DNA of 64,000 nt from Phanerodontia chrysosporium (lineage: Eukaryota; Basidiomycota; Agaricomycetes; Polyporales; Phanerochaetaceae), in the NCBI GenBank assembly GCA_001910725.1, contig MJGA01000009.1:992001-1056000 (forward strand), written 5' to 3'. Under the pieces are notes generated by a model. That model saw nothing but the letters and a program-made list of their open reading frames with translations. It was not told the origin of the DNA and searched no databases. Below are positions 45,844 to 58,576 of this stretch, piece after piece (the first letter of the stretch is position 1; every line of letters begins with the position of its first letter). Both the position numbers and the translations under genes were made by a program.

Positions 45844-48800
45844 CTATGCTCCGATATGTACGAAATTGACCCATCTCTCCAGGTTTACTTTGCGCCGCAT
45901 CTGCTTAGTAGCCGCACAATACGCTCTGGCGGCTTTCTTAAACCCGACTTCTGAAGCATTGGCCAAGCGTTCTCCTGCGAACATCGCGCCGTAGAAGTGC
46001 TCCGCAAACGTCGGCCCGTCCTCGTCCTGCATCTGCCACATCGTCCCAACCACGCTTCGAAAGCCGGAAAACTGCATAGCGGCGGCGAGGTGGAGCACTT
46101 CTTCACTTGCGCTGCCCTGTGTCTGCTCTGCGGTGTGGCATGCGGACAGGACCGCGAGCTCGGCGTTGTGCAGCCCGGCACGGATGACGTCGAGCAGGGT
46201 GAGGGAGTCTGTCTTGGAGAGCATGAACGCCGAGTTGAACGGCTCCCCCGGCTTCAGCGTGCCATGGCATGCAAAGTGCGCCCAGGGCCGCTGCGCGAGG
46301 CCGACTTTCACTGCTTCGCTGGTACAGTCGCTTCCCATAGCGAGCGACAGGCCGCCGCGTCCCTCGAAGTACGTTTTCAGCACTTCTACCTCCGGACCCA
46401 CGTCCTTCAGCGAGCTGTCTAGCAGTGCGACGCCAAGGATGCCTCTGCGCTCTTCTGACTGATCGTTCCTGGCCGCCCTGGCTTCTATAAGCGCAGTGAG
46501 AGTTGGGGTGTAAGAGGGGATGTATACGTCTGGCAGGTAAACCTTCGACTTGGACGGCTTCGAAGTTGAAATGATGAGTGGACCGGCTGCATGCAGCGGT
46601 AGTGCGGAGACTACAGAGGTCGGGCACCACCAGATGCGGGACCCTTCTTTGATGCCGAGCACTCGCAGCTTCTCGCATACAGGGTCTACGAGAAACTCCC
46701 CGAGCTCCTTCATAGTTCGCCGTAGGGTACGATCGTACTTCTTGGGATTCGTCTTCAGAGTGCTACGCGAGTCCAACAGGTCGTCTGATAGTTGAGTCGC
46801 GCGATCAAAAAAATCTTCGGACAGCTCTACGCAGCTGAGGTTATCGCCAGGCCCTAGGATTAGCGCATCCGACCGATATCTGCTATGATTGACAACGACG
46901 ACAGGACCCTCGGCGGAGACCGTCTTCAACTTCTCGTAGGAGGGCAGCCGGAGGAAATCTGGGAACTTCTCGCGGATCCTCGTGACGACCTCGTTCAACT
47001 CTTTCGAAAGGCGGCGTTTCGTCTCAAGCATAGAGCCGTAATTGTCGCTAAGGCTCTCCGAAGCTTTCATGCCAGAGTCCGCCGCTAGCGTGAAGGGATT
47101 TCCTGATGTACTGATGGCCTCCAAAGCGCGACTCTTTTCCATGAAGGCATCTCGCAGGGGTGCCAGATCCTTGTCTTCCGCCATTTGGTCCAGGGGGGTG
47201 CGCAGACGGCGCACCTGAGACCAGAGCATTGCTCTACCTTGCTCCAACATCTCCACAGCAAGCTTTAGATTCCCCTGTTCGATCGCATATGCCGCGGCAT
47301 CCAGAGGTACGGTGCCATGCACCTGGATCACTTCGTGCTGCATCTCAAGCGTGGGTGCCAGGGTCAGGTTTCGTTCTGAGAGCTCGAAGCAAGTGCGGTA
47401 GGCTTTCAGAGTCGAAGTGTGTCTTTGCGCATGAGCAAGCTGAGCCCAGAGTATCGCAGATTGAAGCTGCTGCATGCGATTGAGAACAGGTTCGCAGAGA
47501 GCGCTATGAGACAGCTAGTATTAGTATGGATTCTGTCAGAGCCACATGCCATTGCAAAGCGTACCTTTCCTCCGCATAAGAAATTGCACTGACTATATCC
47601 ACGCTATCTCCAGAGATTCGGTATTTTCTTTGCAAGCAGGAAGCGAGGTTGTGAAGCACCCGGAGTCGCTCGGGATGCTCGTCTTCCACGTGGCAAGCAT
47701 TTAGAAGTTTCTGACTGAGATAGAGACTCTCGGTGAGGTCCTTCGGGTTCCCAAGCGCATCGTATCGCAAAACCAGAGCATCGCATATATCGTTGATTAA
47801 CGCGAAGTGAATGATCGACCCGAAAAGGTCGCGTAGAGAGGCCGAAGATTGACGGAAATACTCAATGGCCTTATCCAAATCTTTAGGCTCCTTTGTCTGG
47901 ATATACTTGCATTGCCAGCACCAAGCTAAGTTGTAAAGGACATGCGCATAGTAAGGGTGTCCAGGATGATGAAGGCGCACAGCCTCTTCGCCATATTCCA
48001 AGCAAGCCCGAAGGTCGTCGGGATCCCTGGTTTTCTTCAGGCGGAAGCACAAGTTTCCCGTAAGCCCGGTTAGCAGTGCTGCGCGTTGGCGCAATTCCGG
48101 TGGGGCATGAGCAAGGGCTTCGCGAAGAAGAGCGATACAGAGTGCCGAGTCTTCCACCCGGCCCATCTGAATGAAACGCACACCCAGGGAAGATGCAAGG
48201 GCAATAAGAATATTGAGACGCATCTTATGATCTTCTCCTGCACAGAGGGAAAGAGCTTCGTAGCCGTATTGAATGCTGTCTCTGATGTCGTCCAGATGCC
48301 CTGTACGATGGAAGCGTAGCCCCAAGGCTACTGTCAGTTCTAAGAGTGAGGCCATGCGGAAGGGCTGTTGATCAGCTCCATGCATGAGCTCCAGTGTTTC
48401 TTGAAGCATTTCGACAGCTTTGTCCAGGTCTCCAACTTCGCCGAGCATCAGAAATCGTTCTCTAAGTGAAGAAGATAAGTTTCCCAGTGCAAAGACCCGG
48501 TCTACATGACCGGGAGGGCAAAGAGCAAGTGTTTCATGACCGACGTCAATGGCTCGGGTGAGGTCTTTGCGCCGATCTATTTTGCGACTTGATCCTGAGC
48601 TTGTCATCCGGTCAGGGACAGTGATAGACGACGCAGAATGCGACTGCGACAGACGATTGCGTGAAGAGGGGACAGAAGTCTGTGCGGTGTCCAAAGCTCC
48701 TCGATCGTGGCGCCAAATATGATCAGGGTGGTCAGGAGACAGGCTTTCGCCGGAGTATTGGATGGCTCCGCTGGGCTCCCTTTGGCGATTTTCCACCAGC

Positions 48801-51076
48801 GAGCGCGATACGAGCTGCACATCTTCGCTGAGAGATGAGTCCCTTGTATTACGACGACCAAGGGGATATCGATCGAAGACATTTGACGTATACTCGATAG
48901 GGCTCTCTACCTGGTCACAGGGATTCGTGTATAGAGATCTCTGAACCCAAGCATTCGATATGGCAGACATGAGCTGAGGGCGGGCAGGGGAGCGAGGTGG
49001 ACAGCTAGTGAGGCTGGCTTCGAAGTATTGAATTGATAAGTCCAGGTCTTCGAGGTCGCCATCTCGTGCAAAGCGCTCTTGGAAATACCGTGCAGTAAAT
49101 TGAAGCATGTAGGGGCGGAGTGGATTTGTCGCCGAACAGAGTGATATGGCCGTCCGAGCGCATTCTATGGCGCGATCGAGGTGGTCCCATACGCCATTTT
49201 GAGTGAACCGAGTGGCATGTGCGTTAGCGAGCTCAAGAAGCGCGGCAGGACGCATTATATATTGCATGGGACACGAAGAGACGGCTTCTTCTGCTAACGT
49301 GAAGGCTCGATCAAAGAGCTCTGTTGACTTGCTCAGCTCGGCTTTGTGTCCCATCAGAGGCGAAAGACTTCCTAATAGTGCAGGGCGAAGCAGATGGCGT
49401 GATGTGCAGGATTTAGATGCCAAAGCATTATGCGCCTGGTCGCTGCTTCGAAGCAGAATATCGCGCTTCCCGAGGGCAAAACTAGTGGGAATGGCGGAGC
49501 TCATAAGGGCAATAAGGAGCGGTGTGTGCATTGGTGCGCCCTCTGCACAGCAACCAAGACCGTCCTGGATGTATTTGACTGATGCCTTGAGGTCTTCCGT
49601 GTCCCCAGTATGTTCGTAGCGATGCCCCATTGCGTTGCCCAAACAATTAAGGATCCCTGCGCGGTACTTTGCTGTTGGGACACATGCAGCAAGTGCCTCA
49701 ATCGCGTATGTGATGCTTTGGTTCAGGTCTGCACTGTCCCCGAACAGCATATATCGGGAAAGAAGTGCGTCTGCAAGTCCGCACAGAGCAAAGGGATAAA
49801 ACGTAGATTTGGGTTGCAGTAGTCCCATGGCTTCGCGAAGGAGCTCGATGCTGCCTTGTAGGTCTTCTTCACTGCTAGAGAATACGAAGTGTACCGATCG
49901 AGCGGATGCGAGATAGACAAGAGGGTGAGGGCGGTCTGGGTGGCCCGCAGGACGAAGGGCAAGGGAGTGCTGAGCGTGTTCGATAGCTGCTTGTAGATCG
50001 GCCTCTGATGTAGAGCAAATGAACCGAGCGACCAAAGCAGCAGCAAGCGTGTCGAGCAATGTGGGACGAACGGGCATATCAGGGTTGCAAGCACTGACTG
50101 CCTCAGTAGCTAAAATGATCGATTGATCCAGGTCTTCTTGGTGTCCGGCTTGCTCGTATCGTGACAGAAGTACGGCGGTCACTATCTGCATTGCACTAAT
50201 GCGTGCTGGGTCGCCTGGAGCGGACAGCTGGACATATTCACGACCGTACTCGAGCGCAGAGTTCAGGTCCGTAATCTGATGCTCTTGTACATGTCGTGCC
50301 ATGAGCGATCTCGCGATGGCTTGCAATGCTAATGAACGGCCTGGAGAGTCTGGGGGAGCATGAGTCAAGGCTTCTTCTGCGTACTCGATAGACTGTTTCA
50401 GCTCAGCAGGGTCTGTGGAATGGGCATGGCTGCAGAGTAGGATAGCACTGAGGCTTGTGAGTACTGGTAAACGGTCGTGGCGCTCCGGGTTGAAGATCGA
50501 AAGGGCTTCGCGCGCTCTGTCGAGGGAATCATGTAGGTCTTCAAACTCGCCGTATGCAGCGAAACGAGTTTGCAATGCCTTGGCAAGGGAGAGCAGGGTG
50601 GTATAATGGCTCTGATGACCAGGGGGACGGCGAACAAGCGTTTTCTTCAGATTAGCAACCGCGTCTCGGACGTCGATTGACTGGCCAGTGAATTCAAATC
50701 GACGGAGTTGTGATCGTGCCAAGGTGTCTAGTAGTGTGGTGATATTTTGATCCGTTTCAGATAAGCATGAAATAGCTTCGCGGGCGGCAGATATAGAATC
50801 ATTGAGATCCTCCAAGCTATGCGTGCGGGCGGAGCGTGAGAGGAGCGCGGAAGAGAGAGTAGCGAGATGAGTGACGCGGTCGACACCAATTGTAGACCCA
50901 TAGGCTAAGATCCTGCGCGTGGCCTCGATTGTCTCGTTGTCTGCGTCATAGGATGGATCTTTCGCGATCAAGCCGCGAAGTAGTTTTGCGCCTTTCTGTT
51001 GCACCAAGATTTTATTGACGGCAAGAACGTTGGAGAGACTCGTCCACCACGCGAGAAGCTGGTAAAATACACCCAT
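45844..51076 (-). CDS. Giant TPR-CHAT protein (caspase-like peptidase domain on tetratricopeptide repeats)
   Basis: One very long exon from ATG at 51076 joins through an intron near 47570-47513 to a second exon ending at 45844, giving about 1,740 residues. The first ~1,200 residues are tandem TPR-like units of about 48-53 residues, each with a pattern like LATALxxRFxxxGxxxDLDxAIxxxxEAL followed by CPPGHPDR. A Ser/Arg-rich non-repeat spacer interrupts them near residues 760-860. The last ~350 residues are a CHAT domain with the catalytic His in WAHFACHGT (46258-46284) and Cys in LSACHTAEQ (46123-46149), so it should be an active protease of the caspase/separase clan. No NTPase or N-terminal effector domain is seen. 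Such proteins are numerous in mushroom-forming fungi; their targets are unknown. Confidence 0.88.
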
Positions 51077-52850
51077 TACCCGTACCCCCGTACTGCGTGA
51101 GGCGTTCAATGTGGTATCATAGTGATATACACATAAATTGCTCACTTGGACACGTCGTCCGAAGCCTTGAGCCCACGCGGCCTGATGTCCTAAAGTCTAA
51201 GACGTTGCGCACGTGTCAGTGCGTGCCTCTATGTGCCATCGTTGTAGACGTACAACAGAGTCTTCGCTTGTACCGAGTCTCCTAATTGTGCCGCGATCCT
51301 TATCTCGGGCCGATTGCAGGGCTCAGCGCTGCTCAGCAAGTGGAAGCCAGGACTGATCAACCGAATCGGCAGAGGGCTCGTAACCAGACTTACTCTACAA
51401 TTTTCTGAGGATGGAAAAGGCGACAGTCATCGAGCAGGAGGCAGAAGGGCGTTGAAAGCATCCTGGGATGCCCGCCTTATAGCAGTGGGACCCTTTCCGG
51501 ACAATGCGACATGAGGATGCAATGAGGACGTCATGTGGAAGTCGTAGCATGGAAGGAATCTAGACACTCCGAAAGATCCAAACGTTAACTCTAAGCATGG
51601 TACCAGAACATGATGCACGGCAACACTCACAACGCATAGGAATGTGGGAAATCCACGACGACAAGGACGATGCTTAGAACAGGATCTTGGTTCGAGGCAT
51701 GCAAAACTTCGGGACTAGGTGATAGTGACGACTGTCCCCTGTTGTTGAGAACCGACTTGGGTAAGGCACTGCATTGGCCATGCACGAAGCCAATCGTCGA
51801 TGCGCATTTCGAGCGCCAGCGATAGCGCATGTTAGTTCACCGCACGAGAGGGTACTAATCCTGAGGACCACGAAAAGGTCTGCGCCAGGACAGCCGCGGA
51901 CTCGGGTCTTCGCGCCGCGGCCGTCCCTCCCCCAGGATGGCCCAACCCACGGAGTCTTCTACCAGCGATCATGTCAGCCGCCGCTACACCAAGCACGACC
52001 GCAGAAGGGCCGCTACACCAAGCACGACCGCAGAAGGGAGAACTCACGATATCCGCACGTTGGCACCGCTGACCGTCTGCAGGGCTGGCCAGGCCCCGCC
52101 CGGTCCTTGTCGCTCCTGTGGTCAAATTGCTAAGGGCGGAAATGAGATCAGCGCAGAGGGATAGAGTGAGAGATGGGATGAAAATCCTGGGGCGCGTTCG
52201 ACGTCGGCAACCGTCGAGCGTGCCCCAGGCGCACCGTACAGAGGGTCCAGGGTCCGCGGTCCGGGTCGGGGCGTGCGCGTGCAGTGGGGGTCGTCGTCGT
52301 CGCTGCCTGCTGGGAGAGAAGAGGTGCGTCAGTAGTGGGTGGCCCTGGACTTCCGAGGAGTCCAGAGTATTAAGGTGGTATAATATACATGTCCGAATCC
52401 AAGTCCGAAAGTGAAGCGAAACAAAAAGAAAGGACGCTTTTTTGTGAGTCTTTGGTCTTTTTCTGTTTTTTTTTTGTGAACTTTCAACCAAACCTCCCCG
52501 ACAAGGAGACCCCGGCCTCGCGACCGGACGCAATCCGCAGAAGAAGTCACCTTCCACGACCGGCTGCGCGGCACCGGAGGCTTCCAGTTCCGACCAGGCA
52601 TCGTGCGCGCGAACACGCCAGCCACCCGCCGAGCGGCTTCCAGCGACGGCTGCGCACTTCCGTCGCCTTCCCTCGCCTGACGAGCTTTCGCGGCTGACGC
52701 CCCGCCGTCTCCCCGCCCGCGGCGTCACCGGGGTGTCAGCCCCTCGGCCTCGGCGCAGCAGTGCGCGCGCCGTCTGCGCACCGCTGTGTCCTGCTAGAAG
52801 TGAAAGGGTAAAGCCAACGCAGAGAAAGAGAGAGAAAAGCGAAATAGCGC
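51077..52850. other. Gene-poor spacer
   Basis: About 1.8 kb between the TPR-CHAT start and the small gene at 52851. It holds the 29-bp tandem duplication at 51981-52038 and a T-rich stretch near 52450-52480 that could be 3' untranslated sequence of the small gene. A long open frame on the minus strand here looks compositional (Arg/Pro-rich) and was not accepted. Confidence 0.45.
51981..52038. repeat. Perfect tandem duplication, 2 x 29 bp
   Basis: The 29-nt unit at 51981-52009, beginning CCGCTACACCAAGCACGACC, is repeated exactly at 52010-52038. Two copies only. It lies outside recognised genes. Confidence 0.9.
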
Positions 52851-53273
52851 TCAGAAGAGCTCCGCGCGCACTGCCGCGATGTGCGCACGCGCCTCCATCA
52901 TCTCGAAGCCCTCCCGGCGGTACTTGATGTCCCGCCGCGCGGCCGCGACGGCGAGCGGCACGAGCTTCATCTGGAAGTCGTGTGCGGGAAACTCGGGCTC
53001 CGGCTCCGGCTCGGGGAGCGCGCTGACGGAGTGGTAGACGATCGCGGGCGTGCGCTGCGCCTCCGCAAGAGAGATCAGGCCCGGGCGGTTGTGCAGCGAG
53101 GCGAACACGATCGGTGCGCGCATCGCGGCGGGCGTGGCGTCGGCGGCAACGGAAGCGGAAACGGCGGTGGTCGACGACGCTGGGGACAGGTCGGCCGCCG
53201 AGGTGGAGGTGGAGGTAGAGGTGGTGTCCTTCGACCCGCGGAGGACGGTGCGGAGAGCAGTGAAGCGAGGCAT
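52851..53273 (-). CDS. Small unknown protein, single exon, 140 residues
   Basis: I do not recognise this gene. From ATG at 53273 (MPRFTALRTVLRGSK) there is a Ser/Thr/Ala-rich leader with basic start, possibly a mitochondrial presequence. An acidic PEPEPEPEF run follows, then a helical C-terminus (MKLVPLAVAAARRDIKYRREGFEMMEARAHIAAV). No intron is needed. The orderly amphipathic C-terminus and usable ATG favour a real gene, but GC-rich DNA can hold chance open frames. Confidence 0.45.
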   Translation of the reverse strand: MPRFTALRTVLRGSKDTTSTSTSTSAADLSPASSTTAVSASVAADATPAAMRAPIVFASLHNRPGLISLAEAQRTPAIVYHSVSALPEPEPEPEFPAHDFQMKLVPLAVAAARRDIKYRREGFEMMEARAHIAAVRAELF

Positions 53274-53822
53274 GGAGTGAGTAGGTTGGGTGTAGGAGTG
53301 TGAAGAGGGTGCGGTACGGATGCAAGGGATGCTGGGGAATCCAAGGACCAGGTACGTACTCTAAGTACTATCCTGGAGGCTGACGGTCGATCACATCCGG
53401 ATTGTCAGCCTCTGGCGGGAGCAGCGAGTGATCAGCTCGAAAGCTCCCGGTGACGAGTCGGACAACCTACGCGACTCCTATTGAGGAAGCAAGGCAACTC
53501 GAGGGCCGGATCGTGGACAACACATCGACTCTCGGACTACGTGAGGTCCACTGATGTAAGCACCGACCCCGATATTCTGTCGAGCATGGATCTGCGAGGT
53601 ATCGCCTAGATTACAACCGTGACGTAGACGCAAGGAAAAGTCTAGCGATCGTTGTTAGTAGGAGAAATAGGATGGAGGATATCTACTCACCTAGATAGAA
53701 GACAAAGCTGCGAACGTACCATGACTACGTTCGATCATTGCATCTCCACACGGATGTCGTCGAGAAAAGGGAATATTCCATAGAGTCAAGGTACTTCTTA
53801 CTTGCTAGGTATCACCGTCCGT
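53274..53822. other. Spacer between small gene and beta-glucosidase
   Basis: About 550 bp including the promoter of the small gene and the 3' region of the beta-glucosidase. No further feature recognised. Confidence 0.4.
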
Positions 53823-56800
53823 TTACAAGCCATTCCACTCGAAGTCGCTCTTCAGCTCGAACTGCCCCTTTAACACGATATCATTGCTACTTCTGCCAAC
53901 GGCCACGCCGTATTTGCCGGCTTTCGCAACCCAGGCATTCCGCCTTGTATCCCAATAGGACACCGCGTATTTGTCCAAGTGGACCGTCACGGCCCTAGAC
54001 TGGCCGGGCTGAAGGTCTTTGACCTTGGTGAAGCCACGCAATTGCAGGATGGGCGTAGTGAGACCGATATCGGGCAGGGAGATATAGACCTGCACGACCT
54101 CGGAGCCCGTAAGCTTCCCGGTGTTTGTCACCTTCACTGAGACGTCAAGAGTGAATGGCACGGCTCGAGAAGCTGGGGAGGAGACTACCAAAACCAAGTC
54201 GGTGAGGGAGTAGGTGGTGTATGAGAGGCCGTGCCTATACACAGAGGACTCTAGTCAGTCACGCTTACTGGCTATAAGTTAGGCGGACTAACCCAAAGGG
54301 GAACAAGGGCTTTATGTCGCGAGCTTGGTACCACTTGTAACCGACAAACAAGTCCTCCCTGTAGTGAATTTGTCCGTTTTCACTACGCGAACAGAGGTAT
54401 GCTGGAGTGTCTTGAATGCGGACGGGTAAAGTCAAGGGAAGACGACCCGATGGGTTGATCCTGCCGTAGATAACGTCCGACAGTGCATTCCCGACCTCGT
54501 TTCCAGAGTACCATGCTTGGATGATGGCATTGACGTTGTCGACCCACGGCATCGATACAGCAGACCCCTTTATGATCTAATTAGTGGAAAGAAAACGTCA
54601 CGTCAGGAAAGGGCGTACGACTTGCAAGCAAACCACAGTATTCGGGTTCGCTTTTCCCACCCGTTCGATCAGCTCGTTTTGCCTGCCAGGCATGTCGAGT
54701 GTCGGCCGATCGAAGCCCTCGCTCTCCCACTCGGGAGACAGGCCAGCGACGACGATTACCACGTCAGACTTCGCAGCCAGTTGCACAGCAGCCTCAAGAG
54801 CCTTGTCTGCGTCAATCTTCTCGCAGCCGCCAAGGCGCTATTCTGAATGTAAGACGAGTAGAGATGAGCTTGTAAAGAACATACCACTCCACGCATGAGT
54901 GCAGGCTGCGAGCGGTCGGACTCAGGGCCCTCGGGAGGCTTTGTGTTGGTGTATTCGACGTAGACATCGACGGGCTTGCCACCTTCGAGAGGTACAACAG
55001 CTTTCTCCTCGACAGTGCCTTGGCTAGAGAAGGGAATATTTCTTGAGTATGTCTCCAAGGCCGACTTGAAGACTCGTACCCATAGAAGAATTCTCCAGGA
55101 CGTTGCTTTGTCCAATTATCGATAACCAACTGCCCGTTAATGAACAGCTTCGCACGGCCGGCCACGGTCAAACCAAGCTCGTAGTTTGCTGTTTTCTCCA
55201 CAGTAAGCTTCCCGTTAAGTTTGATCGTCCACGTTGGGGTCAGCCCGGTCGGCAGGAAGTCGTTCAGCTTGACGCGGGTGTCGCGAAGAACGTATTCGCC
55301 CACGGAAGAGCCGATTGGCTGGCCTGCTGAGTCGTGGTTATAGAACGAGCAAAGCCAGCCAGGTTCCCCCGCAGGAGTAACCAAGAAATTCTCCAGCGTA
55401 GGGAGGAACTTGTGCGCTGTAGCAGCCATAAATTATTCCACTGCTCCGGAGTGCAATGAATTCGGGCGTACCATAACAGCCGACCTCGTACGCGAATTCA
55501 ACACCTTCGGGAGGATTCTCGACGAGGCCGTCGTACGGGGTGACGACATAGCTAGGCTTCAGCTGTGCTGAGCCACCTCCGGAAATGACTCGCTCCTTCG
55601 CGTTAGGACCGATAATCGCTACTTTCTTCACGTTCCCCTTCTCGACCTGTATGGGCAGCACCGGACCCTCGTTCTTGAGGAGCACCATACCCTCGGCGGC
55701 TAGTCGACGTGTGAAGGTCCTGACTTCCGGATCATCTCGAGTGCGTTCTTGACCGTCGCCATAGACGATCTCAGGGTTCCTCTGTGCTTGTTTCTGAACG
55801 AATGAAAGTACTGTAGCGGCACGCTCGTTGAGGGTAGAATCCAGCACCTTCTGGCTGCTCAGCATGTGTGTGACAAGCAGCGGTGTACGCCAACGCGGTG
55901 GGCCAGGCATCTCAAGATCCATGCCAGCATTAATGGCTAGATCGACGCTATAGGTGCCGAACCTAGACGGAGTCATGAGTTCGTTGACGACCTTAACGCG
56001 TGTAATCAATGACCAAGGACTGACCAATCACTCATGACGAGCCCATTGAAGCCCCACTCTTTGCGAAGAATGTCTTGGAGGAAGTAAGGGTTCTCGCATA
56101 CATGAATTCCGTGCACGCGACCATAACTGCAAAAGAGCTGGTCAGTGGATATTTCAAGTGCAAGCCGTGGTACGCACGATGTCATGACAGCACTGGGTTT
56201 CGCGAGTTTCTGGGCGAGCATGAACCTGTTTTACGGTTCAAGCACGGTACATCATGTGGCGATCAGCGCTGCGCACGGGTACAGGTAGATCTCCCGCAAA
56301 GCACGGTCGGAAATAACAGAGTCGGCAGCTGTTCTCTCATGCTCCTGGTCGTTGCCTACAAAGTGCTTGATGGTTGCGGCGACACCATTCTCCTGCAGGC
56401 CGTTCACGTATGCTGCTGCCATGATACCTGCGAGGGTGATCGCATGAGTAAGGACTCATGCTTATTTCCACGCGGACGACGGAAGCGGTAAACCGTACCG
56501 GAAAGGTGAGGGTCTTCCGAGAACGATTCGAAAGCGCGGCCGCCGAGAGGTGTCCTCTGAATGTTGCAAGTCGGGGCTAGGAGGACCACGGACGACTTCA
56601 CTTTTGCCTCGTCTGCAAGCAGCGCTCCAACCTGATGTACGAGCTCCGGATCGAACGTCGACGCCATGGACGTTTCGCACTATCGGCTTATTTAGAACAG
56701 CACTTTAAACCTTTAAAGTGCAGACATACAGGCAAGCATTGCGCAGGCGTTGAGACAAAATGCGAAGAGCCTCTGACTCCCTGGAGTGATCTATGAACAA

Positions 56801-56987
56801 ATACACTCCGTAGAAAGCTGACTACACATACGTTGGGCCCATCACTCATACGAATGGACGGTATTCCGAGCCTCGGAATTTGCGTCGTATTCCACCAGTT
56901 CGGCGCACCGAGCAGAGAGATCTTCTCCTCTGTGGAGAGCTTCTGCACGAGCTCGGGGATAGAGACGTCCAGAAATGAGCGAGACAT
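53823..56987 (-). CDS. GH3 beta-glucosidase with PA14 domain, probably intracellular
   Basis: ATG at 56987 gives [20 protein letters not shown] with no signal peptide. The GH3 barrel shows [52 protein letters not shown] and the nucleophile region GLVMSDWFGTYSVD. The second domain starts at [17 protein letters not shown] with a PA14 insert ([15 protein letters not shown] to [11 protein letters not shown]). After [11 protein letters not shown] and [14 protein letters not shown] come [10 protein letters not shown], then HGLSYTTY and a fibronectin-III-like C-terminus ending FEWNGL. Splices such as MSDW-FGTYS keep frame across about ten introns. The type matches cytosolic fungal beta-glucosidases that hydrolyse short beta-glucosides taken up from plant cell wall. 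It shares an upstream region with the divergent UPF0538 gene. Confidence 0.92.
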
Positions 56988-57627
56988 GGCCGCAGCTTCA
57001 AGTAGGGATGTGACAACAGCTCTCTGTTGGCTCAAACGATTTCGAGCCGTCGAGAAACATGGCCGTCTTATATCTGTGATGTCCCTGCGAAATTGGGCAG
57101 GATATTGCGGCAGGGCGCGGAGGAACTTCGGAAGGTTGTTTCGTCTTGGTGGTCAGATGCATTTTCAAGCCTGTTCGGCTCGCTGGCTCTCTGCCAGGCT
57201 TGAAGCAAGATTGGACTCGGAACTACACATGCTCATGGTGGGAGCCAGTGGCCGAATGCCCGTCGAAGGCAGAGGGTGATCCGGGGGAGGGGAGAGTCGC
57301 TTCCTCGGTGATATGCTGCTTGAGCTGCGTGTGCCTGCCCCCAAGGGGCAATAAGAGAAGCTTGCCATGACCAAGGCGTCGCCCTGCCCAGAGCCTGCCG
57401 CCGTCGCCGGGCCGTGGTGGTGGAGAGTGCTCGAGAGGCGGGTCGCGCGCGAGGTGGTTCGCGATGAACCTGCATAAGAGACCGAGGTGTTGATCCGCTT
57501 GTGGAACGTTCCTCCATCTTCCAGTTTCAATAAACCACATTTTTATTGCTGCCCCTGCAGGGATCCCGAGCAGACCACACACAGCATCCCGCTACCATTC
57601 TCTTGACTTCACCGTTACGAACACGCG
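56988..57627. promoter_or_regulatory. Divergent promoter region, beta-glucosidase / UPF0538 gene
   Basis: 640 bp separates the two start codons. It contains CCCC-rich tracts around 57280-57350 and an AATAAACC stretch near 57530, but no named operator was recognised. Confidence 0.4.
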
Positions 57628-58302
57628 ATGGCAACTGAACAGGAGGTCCTCATGAACGAGGCCGTTCCGCGGACCAGGGCGACTCTCACCATCAGGATAG
57701 TCAAGTCCTTCGAGTTCCGCACGGAGAAGCACTTGATTCTCCACAATGTGAACTGCGAGACAACTACTGTTGGACAGTTGAAGGAGCTCGCGAGGCAAGG
57801 TAAGTTAGTCTTTTGCATCTCCGGACTATCTCATCCGACAAGCCTTCTAGCCATCCAGACGCAACCAGGATGGAAGCCATATCGCAACGTCGTGCTTGGT
57901 ATGTAGAGCCTACCTAGCGTTCACCGAGCTGTTCTGACCGAATGCACAGATACCCTGAAGTTGTATACCAAAGCACACGGTGCAAAGGTCCGCACACTTG
58001 CTTCTTGTAATGACCGAGCCGTAGATTTATGGCCTTTACAGACTACAAATCTCATCATCAATCTCGACCACGATGACTGGATACTGGATGACGACTCGAA
58101 ACTCCTTTCTGACTATGGCATTGGTGCGTAGCAAACTGTTGCAGGAGCAAAACCGGATCTGACCCTCCTGCTCAGAGAACGAGACAGAGATCAGCTTTTT
58201 CAACCGCGAGATGTACGAGGAGTTCAAGAAGCACCCTGAGGTTAGTCTCCATCGTGTGGCGCCCTGGTCCTTGCGCTAAAGGATCCCTAGACAAAATGGT
58301 AG
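57628..58302 (+). CDS. UPF0538 (C2orf76-like) protein
   Basis: Five short exons from ATG at 57628 give a protein of about 130 residues. It contains TRATLTIRIVKSFEFRTEKH, WKPYRNVVL, DTLKLYTKAHGAK, then TNLIINLDHDDW, ENETEISFFNREMYEEFKKHP and the terminal TKW. The beta-rich pattern and the ETEISFF-x-Y-x(5)-P-x-W ending are those of the small eukaryotic C2orf76 family, which has a ubiquitin-like size but no known function. Stop at 58300-58302 after a last intron in the codon context HPE-TKW. Confidence 0.85.
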
Positions 58303-58576
58303 CACCGCGGACTTATGAAGACAAAGATATCCGGTTGTACTTAGCACCAATTGTACATTATAATCGGTAGCACACGACACGAAATCTAATATCACTCTAT
58401 TGCGGCGAAGACGAGAGCATAGTAACATAGGTATCGTATGATGATTAACGCGATACAGCGAGCATTGACGACATCCACGAAAACGAAACAGAGCCAGAGA
58501 ACACATGACAAGCACAGCACATGGATACAAGAAGAGCCAGAGTCCGTGGCGTACACCCAAGTCCTAAACGTGTCGT

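Noticed and set aside
51832..53325. Minus-strand open frame of about 500 residues
   Set aside because: Composition is Arg/Pro/His-rich with no ordered segments, and it overlaps a better frame (52851-53273). It looks like a GC-driven open frame.
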